A program made the translations under genes and the position numbers. The notes under the pieces are model-generated. The model saw only the letters and a program-made list of their open reading frames with translations, did not search any database and was not told where the DNA came from. A DNA stretch of 64,000 nt from assembly GCF_042657365.1 (NCBI RefSeq), contig NZ_JBHSKT010000013.1:1-64000 (forward strand), in the 5' to 3' direction. Source of the DNA: Adhaeribacter_A terreus (GTDB lineage Bacteria; Bacteroidota; Bacteroidia; Cytophagales; Hymenobacteraceae). Below are positions 1-7,868 of the stretch, one piece after another (the first letter of the stretch is position 1; the number at the start of each line of letters is the position of its first letter).

Positions 1-195
1 GGATGATGCATGCAAGGCGTCTGAATAAAGATTATGAGAAGAACAGAATGAACAGCCAATCGATGGTATATATAGCAATGATCTCAGTAATGCTTAAACG
101 TTGCTAATGGCTTTTAAAACAGTTTCTCAGGATGACAGTAAAAAACAGTATCTTTTCAAGCAGAAAAAGTCAATTGCAAACCACACTACCAACTT

Positions 196-225
196 GAAGA
201 GATCTCTCCTATCGTCGAGATGACC
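196..225 (+). repeat. Dispersed 'gatctctcc-gtcgagatgac' repeat
   Basis: This stretch resembles the inner arms of the nested palindrome at 48377-48472 (gagatttctccttgcgtcgaaatgac) and, more weakly, the end of the window at about 63967-63990. It is a short dispersed intergenic repeat with no coding content. Confidence 0.5.
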
Positions 226-227
226 GC

Positions 228-258
228 AAAAACGCTATACCTTTTAAACTAAAAAACT
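228..258 (+). repeat. CGSTA repeat copy 1
   Basis: Core AAAAACGCTATACCTTTT followed by a short gap and an AAAAAAC tail. It lies 36 nt upstream of the methyltransferase start. Confidence 0.75.
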
Positions 259-293
259 TACCTTCACTCCTACTCCCAAACCTCAAACCCCCA

Positions 294-932
294 TTGCAAA
301 ACAATTTCAACTTTGTAGCCCCATTTTACGACCCGCTTTCCAAACTCATTTTCGGCCAAAGCATAAAAAATTCCCAGCTCAGTTTGCTGCCTTTTATCCC
401 CGAAAATGTTACTGTTTTAATTATTGGCGGCGGCACCGGTTGGATTCTGGAAGAAATGCTGAAACAAAACAAAACAAGCAAAATTCTCTACCTCGAAGTT
501 TCAGAGAAAATGCTGGCACAAAGCAAAAAACGCTATGCAAAACTGTCCCAAAACTCCGAAACTAAAGTTGAATTCCGCCTGGGAACCGAACAAACTTTAC
601 AACCTGAAGAAACGTTCGATGTAATTTTCACCGGTTTTCTGCTCGATCTTTTTCAGCCGGAAAATCTGCAAAAGCTCATGCAAAAACTTCACGGGCATTT
701 AAAACCAAATGGGCTTTGGCTTGTGGCCGATTTTGCGCCGCAAAACGCTACCTATTTCTGGCAAAAAAGTCTGCTTAAAACCATGGTGCTGTTCTTCAAA
801 CTTACCGCCAACCTGCAAGCCAACACACTACCAGAAATTGAGAAAGCCTTAGAGAATTTTCCGCTGGAGCAATTAAACAAACACCTGTTTTATCATAACC
901 TGATCTTCGCGGCAACTTACCGGAAACGGTAG
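294..932 (+). CDS. Class I SAM-dependent methyltransferase
   Basis: A 212-residue protein of the small class I methyltransferase type. The N-terminus (NFVAPFYDPLSKLIFG) matches the lead-in of UbiE/Methyltransf_11-like enzymes. Motif I is seen as VLIIGGGTGWILEEML near residues 41-56, followed by an acidic strand end (LYLEVSEKML) that would hold the SAM ribose. The substrate cannot be told from sequence. The start is TTG at 294; no in-frame ATG lies closer to the conserved N-terminus. The TAG stop lies inside a CGSTA repeat, so the last residues (RKR) are partly encoded by it. The gene stands alone, 92 nt before a secreted protease. Confidence 0.75.
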   Translation: MQNNFNFVAPFYDPLSKLIFGQSIKNSQLSLLPFIPENVTVLIIGGGTGWILEEMLKQNKTSKILYLEVSEKMLAQSKKRYAKLSQNSETKVEFRLGTEQTLQPEETFDVIFTGFLLDLFQPENLQKLMQKLHGHLKPNGLWLVADFAPQNATYFWQKSLLKTMVLFFKLTANLQANTLPEIEKALENFPLEQLNKHLFYHNLIFAATYRKR

Positions 933-950
933 GGTTTTGTGTTAAAAAAC
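924..950 (+). repeat. CGSTA repeat copy 2, containing a stop codon
   Basis: Core AAACGGTAGGGTTTT, gap, then AAAAAAC. The TAG at 930-932 within the core is the stop codon of the methyltransferase gene. Confidence 0.8.
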
Positions 951-1024
951 CCATAAACCTTGCATCTGAAGAATAAGATTCCGCCGCTTTTCCTTATCTT
1001 CCCTGTTCCAAGATTTCCCGAACT

Positions 1025-2851
1025 ATGAAAAAGACATTCCTGCGTTTTACCGGCAGTTTTTTGCTGCTTTTCCCTACCCTTTTGCTGGCACAAACGCAAA
1101 CCAATTACAAAATTTCCTTCCCGAATTTAGTGCATCACGAAGCCGAAATAACCGCTGAATTTACCGGCGTACCTTCGGAAACGTTAGAAGTACGCATGGC
1201 GCGAAGCTCGCCGGGGCGGTACGCGCTGCACGAGTTCGCTAAAAATGTGTACGCCGTAAAAGCAACCAATTCCAAAGGCGAAACGCTGAAAATTACCCGC
1301 CCGAATCTGCACCAATGGAATATTTCGGGCCACGACGGCACCGTAAAAGTTACTTACACCTTATTTGCGGACCGCGTTGACGGAACGTATGCCGGCGTTG
1401 ATGAAACGCACGCGCATTTAAACGCCCCGGCTACGTTCATGTATGCCCCGGTGTTCGACCAGAAACCTAGTTTTGTAACGTTTGATATTCCGGCCGGAAA
1501 GAACTGGACCATTGCCACGCAGTTAAAACCGGAAACCGGAAAGAACACGTTTTCTGCCCCGAATTTCCAGTATTTAATGGATTCCCCAACCGAGCTCGCT
1601 GATTTTATGTGGCGCGAATGGCCGGTGCAGGATCAGGGAAAAAACAAAACCATTCGCTTCGCCCTGCATCACAACGGAACCGCTGCCGAATTCGATAAAT
1701 ACGCAGAAGAAACGAAGAAAGTAGTACAGAAGTCGCAACAGGTTTTCGGTGAATTACCCGATTTCGATTTTGGCACTTACACGTTTATTGGCTGCTACGT
1801 ACCACATGCGGCCGGCGATGGCATGGAACACCGAAACTCTACCACGTTAACCTCGCCAAGACCATTAAAAACCCACGCCAAAGATAATTTAGGCACCGTT
1901 TCGCACGAGTTTTTTCATGCCTGGAACGTAGAACGCATCCGTCCGCAAAACCTGGAACCTTTCAATTTTGCCGATGCCAATTCAAGCGATGCACTCTGGT
2001 TTGCCGAAGGTTTCACGAATTATTACGGCGATCTTTTGCTTTGCCGCAGCGGCGCAATTTCTGTAGATGAATATGCCAAACAACTCAGCAGCAACCTCGA
2101 TAATTTCCTGCTGCTGCCCGGAAAAGATCTTTATTCGCCGGCCGAAATGAGTCGGCTGGCGCCTTTTGTAGATGCGGCCCGTTCCGTAGATAATACCAAC
2201 CGCCTGAATACCTATGTTTCGTATTACACGCACGGCGATGTGTTGGCGTTGGCGCTGGACCTTACGTTGCGAAGCGAATTTGCGGGTTTAAGTCTGGACG
2301 ATTTTATGCGTGCTGTATGGCAGAAATACGGCAAAACCCAAAAACCTTACGTGCTGAAAGACCTGGAACTGACCTTAGCCGAAGTAACCAAAAACGAACC
2401 TTTCGCCAGCGAATTTTTCCAGAAATACATTTACGGCCACGCTCCGGTAGAATTTAAAACGCTCCTGCAAAACGTTGGCATGGAACTCCGCCCCGAAAAA
2501 GCAAAACAGGCATCACTCGGTTTCGCGCCGCTTGCTTTTGCCAACAACCGCGCCACCATGCAGATCGGCAGTTTATCAGGAAGTCCGCTTTATAAAGCCG
2601 GTGTAGAAAATGAAGACATACTTTTAAAGCTTAACGGCAAAAAAATAACCAGCGCTAAATCGCTAGAGAATATCCTGAAAAAACATAAACCCGGCGATAA
2701 CGTGATCTTAGAATTTGAGCAGCGCGGCCAGGTAAAAAAAACCACCGTTACTTTAATTGAAAATCCGGATATGGAAGTAGTAACCATTGAAAAAACCGGC
2801 AAAACGCTATCCGATTCGACTAAAAAACTCAGAGACAGCTGGTTGAAGTAA
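1025..2851 (+). CDS. M61 family metallopeptidase with PDZ domain
   Basis: A 608-residue secreted peptidase of the M61 (glycyl aminopeptidase) family. A signal peptide covers about residues 1-22 and ends ALLAQ-like (LLLAQTQ). The zinc site is visible: HEFFH at about 294-298 with a downstream Glu in WFAEGFTNYYG near 327. A PDZ domain occupies about residues 500-585 (SGSPLYKAGVENEDILLKLNG). It probably trims N-terminal residues from peptides in the periplasm or at the cell surface. The ATG at 1025 gives the signal peptide. The extreme C-terminus (KTLSDSTKKLRDSW) is encoded by DNA matching the CGSTA repeat, which suggests the repeat has been absorbed into the coding end. Confidence 0.85.
   Translation: MKKTFLRFTGSFLLLFPTLLLAQTQTNYKISFPNLVHHEAEITAEFTGVPSETLEVRMARSSPGRYALHEFAKNVYAVKATNSKGETLKITRPNLHQWNISGHDGTVKVTYTLFADRVDGTYAGVDETHAHLNAPATFMYAPVFDQKPSFVTFDIPAGKNWTIATQLKPETGKNTFSAPNFQYLMDSPTELADFMWREWPVQDQGKNKTIRFALHHNGTAAEFDKYAEETKKVVQKSQQVFGELPDFDFGTYTFIGCYVPHAAGDGMEHRNSTTLTSPRPLKTHAKDNLGTVSHEFFHAWNVERIRPQNLEPFNFADANSSDALWFAEGFTNYYGDLLLCRSGAISVDEYAKQLSSNLDNFLLLPGKDLYSPAEMSRLAPFVDAARSVDNTNRLNTYVSYYTHGDVLALALDLTLRSEFAGLSLDDFMRAVWQKYGKTQKPYVLKDLELTLAEVTKNEPFASEFFQKYIYGHAPVEFKTLLQNVGMELRPEKAKQASLGFAPLAFANNRATMQIGSLSGSPLYKAGVENEDILLKLNGKKITSAKSLENILKKHKPGDNVILEFEQRGQVKKTTVTLIENPDMEVVTIEKTGKTLSDSTKKLRDSWLK
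2800..2830 (+). repeat. CGSTA-like copy 36 within a coding 3' end
   Basis: The sequence AAAACGCTATCC, an 8-nt gap and ACTAAAAAACTC matches core and tail spacing of the intergenic copies, but here it encodes the last residues of the M61 peptidase. It is the clearest copy inside a real gene. Confidence 0.55.
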
Positions 2852-2858
2852 TGTCTTC

Positions 2859-3095
2859 AAGTCCCCCTTTGGAGGGGGTTGGGGGAGGACAACATTATTG
2901 AAAACTCATATTGCGAAGATACGAAACACGGTGATTCTCCCCTTGAGGACAAGCCAAACGCGAGTTTGAGCTTGCGAGCGGAGCTCATAGAGGGGTGTTT
3001 TTCTACATGCGATTACACCCCACCGGCTCCCCTCAAGGGGAGAGTATCAGAAATCGTAAAATTCCTCCCCCTACCCCCTCCAAAGGGGGACTTTT
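2859..3095. repeat. Nested palindromic C-rich element A
   Basis: This 378-nt gap between genes holds an outer inverted repeat: left arm 2859-2890 (aagtccccctttggaggggg, then ttgggggagg) and right arm 3064-3095, which is nearly its reverse complement. Inside are a second pair of inverted segments (ttctccccttgagg near 2935 and cccctcaaggggaga near 3028) with matching ggggtgt/acacccc ends. The same outer arms enclose a different inside at 48331-48515. An 80-codon open frame across it is the by-product of the repeat and is not a gene. Confidence 0.7.
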
Positions 3096-3241
3096 ACGTT
3101 GAAACGTTTGCATACGGTTAGAACTTAAATACTGTGTACCTTAGAACCAATTTTCTGGCATACTTTTCCAACCAAAATTCCGTTAAAGGAAAGAACCGCA
3201 GAATTTTGTAACTTGCTTTCGCACAGCAAATGCAATTGCTT

Positions 3242-3895
3242 ATGAAACTGAAACTTACTTTTCTTGCCTTTTTTGCTACCGTTGGCTTTTCTGCTTTCGC
3301 GCAGCAAACTGAAAAAGCGGCTTTAACCAATACTGTTCCGGAAGTTGCCGCAACCGTTTCTTCCGATTCTGTTGCGAAAACAAATCCGAATGCAGATGCA
3401 AAAACGGTAGTGCAAATTCCTCAAAAAGTATCGTTCAGTTTATCGGCGGGCACCATGTTCAGCAATTACGGACATGCCTCGTATCTATCGCCAGCCATGT
3501 ATTACCGCCTGAACAATAAATTCAGCGTGTTTTCCAGCGTTACCTATCTGAATAACAATTTCACATCTTTCGCTTCGGAAAACCGCCAGCCGATGGCTAC
3601 CAAACATTATCTCGTTCACGTGGGCGGCGCTTACGATGTTTCAGAGAAATTGCGTTTATCGGGCAGCGTTTGGCGGGATTTTTCCGGTATTTCCGGCCAA
3701 CCCGAAATGATGAACGGTTTTAAAATGCCAGCCAGCTACGGCACCGAATTCAACGCGAGTTACAAATTCAACAAAAATTTCTCCGTGCATGGCAGCATCC
3801 GTACTTCCCACGGAAATCCGTACGGTTCGCCTTTTTTCAACAATTACAATTCCTTTAATTCTGGTTTCAGCCCGGCGCAACCCTTCGGATTTTAG
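3242..3895 (+). CDS. Hypothetical secreted or outer-membrane protein
   Basis: About 217 residues with a clear signal peptide (MKLKLTFLAFFATVGFSAFAQQ), then a low-complexity linker rich in Thr, Val and Asn, then alternating polar and aromatic strands (FSLSAGTMFSNYGHASYLSP, YYRLNNKFSVFSSVTYLNN, KHYLVHVGGAYDVSEKLRLSGSVW broken here) typical of a small outer-membrane beta-barrel. The C-terminus is rich in Asn, Phe, Ser and Gly and ends in Phe, as outer-membrane barrels often do. An ATG at 3230 is also in frame, but the one at 3242 begins a cleaner signal peptide. The function is unknown. Confidence 0.65.
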   Translation: MKLKLTFLAFFATVGFSAFAQQTEKAALTNTVPEVAATVSSDSVAKTNPNADAKTVVQIPQKVSFSLSAGTMFSNYGHASYLSPAMYYRLNNKFSVFSSVTYLNNNFTSFASENRQPMATKHYLVHVGGAYDVSEKLRLSGSVWRDFSGISGQPEMMNGFKMPASYGTEFNASYKFNKNFSVHGSIRTSHGNPYGSPFFNNYNSFNSGFSPAQPFGF

Positions 3896-3929
3896 AATAT
3901 AAACCGCAGGCAAAAATCATTGATTTCCT

Positions 3930-3937
3930 TATCTTTG
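3930..3937 (+). promoter_or_regulatory. Candidate -7 box (TATCTTTG) for the symporter gene
   Basis: TATCTTTG fits the Bacteroidota -7 consensus TAnnTTTG and lies 24 nt before the ATG of the symporter. I see no clear TTTG -33 partner at the usual spacing. Confidence 0.45.
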
Positions 3938-3960
3938 CTCAAAGCATTTAAGGAAATTTC

Positions 3961-5436
3961 ATGTCGCCAACGCTTATTATCGGCATTATTGCCGCTTATT
4001 TCTGCATCCTGATCTTTATTTCTTTCCTCACCGGCAGGAATACCGATTCGCAAACCTTTTTCCTGGCCAACAAGCAATCGCCGTGGTACATTGTGGCTTT
4101 TGGTATGATCGGCACGTCACTTTCCGGCGTTACCTTCATTTCTATTCCCGGAACCGTGGCAACCAACAGTTTTTCGTATTTGCAGCTGGTTTTAGGTTAT
4201 TTACTGGGTTACCTGGTAATTGCCACCATTTTAATGCCGCTTTATTATAAGCTGAACCTGGTTTCGATCTATACCTATCTGGAGAAACGGTTTGGTTACT
4301 GGAGCTACAAAACCGGCGCTTTTTTCTTTATTCTTTCCCGCACCATCGGCGCCGCGCTTCGGCTTTACGTGGTGGCCGGCGTGTTGCAATTAGCAGTTTT
4401 CGATGCTTTAGGTGTACCGTTCTGGCTTTCCGTTTTAATTACGGTGCTGCTCATCTGGGTGTACACATTCCGCGGCGGTATGAAAACCATTATCTGGACC
4501 GATACTTTCCAGACTTTAGCCATGCTGATCTGCGTAGGCACTAGCATCGTTTTAATTTCCAGCGAACTGAACCTGAGTTTCGATGGCATGGTGAACACCA
4601 TTACGGAAAGTAAATATTCGCAAACCTTTTTCTGGGACGCCAAAGACAGCAAATACTTCCTGAAACAGTTCTTTTCCGGCGCATTTATTACCATTGTAAT
4701 GACTGGTTTAGATCAGGATATGATGCAGAAAAACCTGAGTTGCAAAAACATTGGCGAAGCGCAGAAAAATATGTTCTGGTTCAGCGTGATCCTGGTTTTA
4801 GTAAACGTTTTCTTCCTGGCCTTAGGCGCGCTGCTTTACATTTACGCCGATACCAAAGGCATACAGCTGCCCGCCAAAGGCGACGATGTTTTCCCATTCC
4901 TGGCCCTGAAACACTTTAATATTCTGGCCAGCGTAACCTTTATTGTGGGCATTGTAGCCATTACCTACGCTTCCGCCGATTCGGCTTTAACGGCGCTTAC
5001 CACTTCTTTCTGCGTAGATTTTCTCGATTTTGCCCACCGCGACGAACACCAGCGCGTGCGTTTACGCTACATGGTGCACTTGGGCTTCTCTTTTATGCTG
5101 ATGTTGGTGATCATGATCTTCCGGGCCATAAACGACCAGAGCGTAATTGCCGCCGTTTTTAAAGTTGCCGGTTATACTTACGGGCCATTACTCGGTTTAT
5201 ACGCTTTCGGCCTTTTCACCAAACGCCACCTCCGCGACAAATGGGTACCGCTTATCTGCGTGGTCTGCCCTATTCTTACCTACATTACCAATGCAAACTC
5301 CAAAGAATGGCTTTTCGGCTACGAATTCGGCTTCGAAATTCTGATGCTCAACGGCTTCCTGACCTTTATGGGCTTGTGGTTCATTTCCAAAAAACACCCG
5401 GAAGATGTAGTGGCGTTAATGCCGGTGGCTTCTTAA
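3961..5436 (+). CDS. Sodium:solute symporter (SSS family)
   Basis: A 491-residue integral membrane protein with about 13 hydrophobic helices. The N-terminal region (FFLANKQSPWYIVAFGMIGTSLSGVTF) matches the sodium-binding TM1 region of the SSS/SLC5 family, and AYASADSALTALTTS near residue 340 matches the conserved TM8 segment. It imports an organic solute with sodium; the substrate (sugar, proline, acid or another) cannot be assigned. A -7 box sits just upstream. The TAA stop merges into a CGSTA repeat. Confidence 0.85.
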   Translation: MSPTLIIGIIAAYFCILIFISFLTGRNTDSQTFFLANKQSPWYIVAFGMIGTSLSGVTFISIPGTVATNSFSYLQLVLGYLLGYLVIATILMPLYYKLNLVSIYTYLEKRFGYWSYKTGAFFFILSRTIGAALRLYVVAGVLQLAVFDALGVPFWLSVLITVLLIWVYTFRGGMKTIIWTDTFQTLAMLICVGTSIVLISSELNLSFDGMVNTITESKYSQTFFWDAKDSKYFLKQFFSGAFITIVMTGLDQDMMQKNLSCKNIGEAQKNMFWFSVILVLVNVFFLALGALLYIYADTKGIQLPAKGDDVFPFLALKHFNILASVTFIVGIVAITYASADSALTALTTSFCVDFLDFAHRDEHQRVRLRYMVHLGFSFMLMLVIMIFRAINDQSVIAAVFKVAGYTYGPLLGLYAFGLFTKRHLRDKWVPLICVVCPILTYITNANSKEWLFGYEFGFEILMLNGFLTFMGLWFISKKHPEDVVALMPVAS

Positions 5437-5464
5437 AACAATAGGGTTTTGATGTTAAAAAGTG
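5435..5464 (+). repeat. CGSTA repeat copy 3, overlapping a stop codon
   Basis: AAAACAATAGGGTTTT, gap, AAAAAGTG. The last two bases of the symporter TAA stop are the first As of the core. Confidence 0.75.
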
Positions 5465-5549
5465 TTCCTTTCTTAAGTAATTCAACCTGTAACATTTTAT
5501 ATTTATATACATTTTCTTTTCTTTGTTAAAGATACCTTTAACAAGGTTT

Positions 5550-7676
5550 ATGAAACTATATACTTCTTCTTTCATACAACAGCAAAAATTAACCAAAAAG
5601 CTATTTGCTTACGTGTTATTTCTTTTTGCCTTATTAGAAAGCACTGGTCATGTTTTAGCTCAAACTCTGCCTACGGTATTATGGGATAAGACATATGGCG
5701 GAACAACTAGGGATGAAGCTATCAACATCAAACAAACTTCCGATGGTTCTTATATCATTGGCGGAAATTCATGGTCAGATAAAAATAGCGTAAAGAGCGA
5801 ATCTGGTAAAGGCATTTTGGATTACTGGATCATAAAAACTGACCAGAATGGTATTAAAATCTGGGATAAAACTTTCGGTTCAGCTAATAACGAATTACTT
5901 GCAGATATAATTGAAACTACTGATGGAGGTTATCTCATTGGCGGTACTTCAGCTGGTTCAGGCCCAACCAACGAAGATAAATCTGAATCTTCTAGAGGTG
6001 CGAGTGACTTCTGGATTATTAAACTGGATACAAATGGGAATAAAATCTGGGACAAAACCTATGGTGGAAATCATTTAGATAAATTAAATTCTTTTCAAGA
6101 AACTGCCGATAGCGGATATATTTTGGGAGGAATATCTAACTCACCTGCAGGTTTTGATAAAAGCCAGAGCTCAAAAGGCTTGACAGATTTCTGGATAATT
6201 AAAATTGATTCGAAAGGCAATAAACGATGGGATTCCACTTTTGGCGGAACGCAAAATGACGAATTAAAAGTAATTAAACAAACCCCAGATGGCGGTTACT
6301 TGGCAGTAGGAACTTCCAATTCAGAGGTAAGCGGAGACAAAAGCTCGCCAACGCGAGGTAAAGTTGGTGAAGAAGATTACTGGCTTGTAAAACTGGATGC
6401 CAATGGCAACAAGCTTTGGGATAAAACCTATGGCGGAGATGCTAATGAAGGAATAGAGAACCTCCTTTTGCTTCCCGATGGGAATTTTATAATTGGTGGG
6501 CATAGTAATTCTCCGGTTAGCGGCGAGAAAACCAATACTCCATACCAATACCACTTTCCGCACTATTGGCTGCTGAAACTGGATCAGAACGGTAATAAGA
6601 TATGGGATAAAAGTTTAGAAGATTTCTCTGTTTTTAGTTACCGCTTAATTTCCGCCAATGATCATGGCTTTCTGTTAGGTTCCACCTTCAATCCAATAAT
6701 TTCAAAAGCGCAAGGGAAAGGTGAATATGATCTCCGGATTTTCAGGTTAGACTCTTTTGGCAACAAAGTATGGGACAAAATTATTGGTAGTAAAAAGTCT
6801 GACAATTGTGAAGGGATGATCCAAACCACAGATGGAACCTTTGTTTTACTCGGCAACTCACTTACCGGCGTTTCCGCCGACAAAACTCATGCAGGCTATG
6901 GAGAAAGCGATTACTGGGTAGTAAAACTGAGTGCCGAACCTAAAATAAGTAACCTGGGCCCGATCAGACCAAACTTCGAAAACGATTGTGCCGGAACATA
7001 TATTAACTTCACGAGCCCTTTCACTTCAAACGCAGATTCAGTAAGCTGGAATTTCGACGATCCTCCATCCGGTGCTTCTAATTCAAGCAACGAAAATTCT
7101 CCTTATCATAACTTTACCGGCCCCGGCCCTTACAACATTACACTAACTGTTTATGAAAAAGGTATAGAATCTATTTATACCAGCCTTTTGATCATAAATG
7201 AAATTCCGGTGGTTGATCTGGGAAAAGAACAAACTTTCTGCGCCGGGTCTACGCTTCAGTTAACTAATTTAGCCGCCTCACAACCCGGCCAAACCTACAG
7301 TTGGAGTACCGGGGATACAACTGCTACTCTAAATGTAACGCAACCCGGAACCTATACACTTAAGGTAGGCAACGGCAGTTGTTTTACATCTGCGAGCGTA
7401 ACAGTAAAAGCCGATTTCTGTTCCGAAAATTTCCGGATTCCAAACATTATCACGCCAAACAGCGACGACAAAAATGATAAATTCGTGATTCAAGGTATTT
7501 TACCAAAACAAGGTAATCTTAAAATTTATAATCGCTGGGGTGGCTTAATTTACCAAAACGATGCGTACGATAATAATTGGCCAGAAGAGAAAATAACTCC
7601 TGGTACTTATTATTACTTTCTTAATCTACCTGAGTATGGAAAAACTACCAAAGGCTGGATAGAAGTTTCATACTAA
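5550..7676 (+). CDS. T9SS cargo protein with beta-propeller repeats and type B sorting domain
   Basis: About 708 residues. The signal peptide (LFAYVLFLFALLESTGHVLAQ) follows the ATG at 5550; an upstream TTG at 5523 is less likely. At least seven repeats of about 60 residues follow, each with a WDKTYGG-like strand and a TxDGGYxxGG turn, probably forming a beta-propeller. A PKD-like domain lies near residues 490-565, then a short Ig-like segment. The last ~80 residues (NIITPNSDDKNDKF...IYNRWGGLIYQ...GTYYYFL...KGWIEVSY) are the gliding motility-associated C-terminal domain that directs export by the type IX system. It is probably anchored or released at the cell surface. Its ligand is unknown. 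Confidence 0.85.
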   Translation: MKLYTSSFIQQQKLTKKLFAYVLFLFALLESTGHVLAQTLPTVLWDKTYGGTTRDEAINIKQTSDGSYIIGGNSWSDKNSVKSESGKGILDYWIIKTDQNGIKIWDKTFGSANNELLADIIETTDGGYLIGGTSAGSGPTNEDKSESSRGASDFWIIKLDTNGNKIWDKTYGGNHLDKLNSFQETADSGYILGGISNSPAGFDKSQSSKGLTDFWIIKIDSKGNKRWDSTFGGTQNDELKVIKQTPDGGYLAVGTSNSEVSGDKSSPTRGKVGEEDYWLVKLDANGNKLWDKTYGGDANEGIENLLLLPDGNFIIGGHSNSPVSGEKTNTPYQYHFPHYWLLKLDQNGNKIWDKSLEDFSVFSYRLISANDHGFLLGSTFNPIISKAQGKGEYDLRIFRLDSFGNKVWDKIIGSKKSDNCEGMIQTTDGTFVLLGNSLTGVSADKTHAGYGESDYWVVKLSAEPKISNLGPIRPNFENDCAGTYINFTSPFTSNADSVSWNFDDPPSGASNSSNENSPYHNFTGPGPYNITLTVYEKGIESIYTSLLIINEIPVVDLGKEQTFCAGSTLQLTNLAASQPGQTYSWSTGDTTATLNVTQPGTYTLKVGNGSCFTSASVTVKADFCSENFRIPNIITPNSDDKNDKFVIQGILPKQGNLKIYNRWGGLIYQNDAYDNNWPEEKITPGTYYYFLNLPEYGKTTKGWIEVSY

Positions 7677-7718
7677 TAGTGCCTCTGTAATTTTTAACTT
7701 CAAAGCTCATCAACCTCC

Positions 7719-7748
7719 AAAAACGCTATCCTTTCCAGCTAAAAAACT
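7719..7748 (+). repeat. CGSTA repeat copy 4
   Basis: AAAAACGCTATCCTTT, gap, AAAAAACTCC. It lies 42 nt after the T9SS cargo gene and before the promoter of the ABC exporter. Confidence 0.8.
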
Positions 7749-7788
7749 CCGGCCAATCGCTTCCCAAGCAAAACTCCTTAAATTTCCG

Positions 7789-7796
7789 TATCTTTG
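7789..7796 (+). promoter_or_regulatory. Candidate -7 box (TATCTTTG) for the ABC exporter
   Basis: This matches TAnnTTTG. It overlaps an upstream in-frame TTG, which argues that the real start is the ATG at 7869, leaving a leader of about 65 nt that contains CGSTA copy 5. Confidence 0.45.
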
Positions 7797-7822
7797 CCCG
7801 ATTTTCCCCTGAAAAAGCCTGC

Positions 7823-7852
7823 AAAAACGCTATGCTTAAAGGGAGAAAAACT
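7823..7852 (+). repeat. CGSTA repeat copy 5
   Basis: AAAAACGCTATGCTT followed by AAAGGGAG and AAAAACT. It lies in the untranslated leader of the ABC exporter, 17 nt before its ATG. Confidence 0.7.
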
Positions 7853-7868
7853 ATTACAAAAGCAAAGA

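Larger units (their letters stand above)
1..293. other. Left-edge intergenic region
   Basis: No convincing gene is visible here. The stretch holds a copy of a 'gagatctctcc...gtcgagatgac' repeat at about 196-225 and a CGSTA repeat at 228-258, which lies just upstream of the methyltransferase start. The gene to the left is outside the window. Confidence 0.6.

Noticed and set aside
2879..3121. 80-codon plus-strand open frame
   Set aside because: It lies across the C-rich nested palindrome and its composition follows the repeat; no family resemblance.
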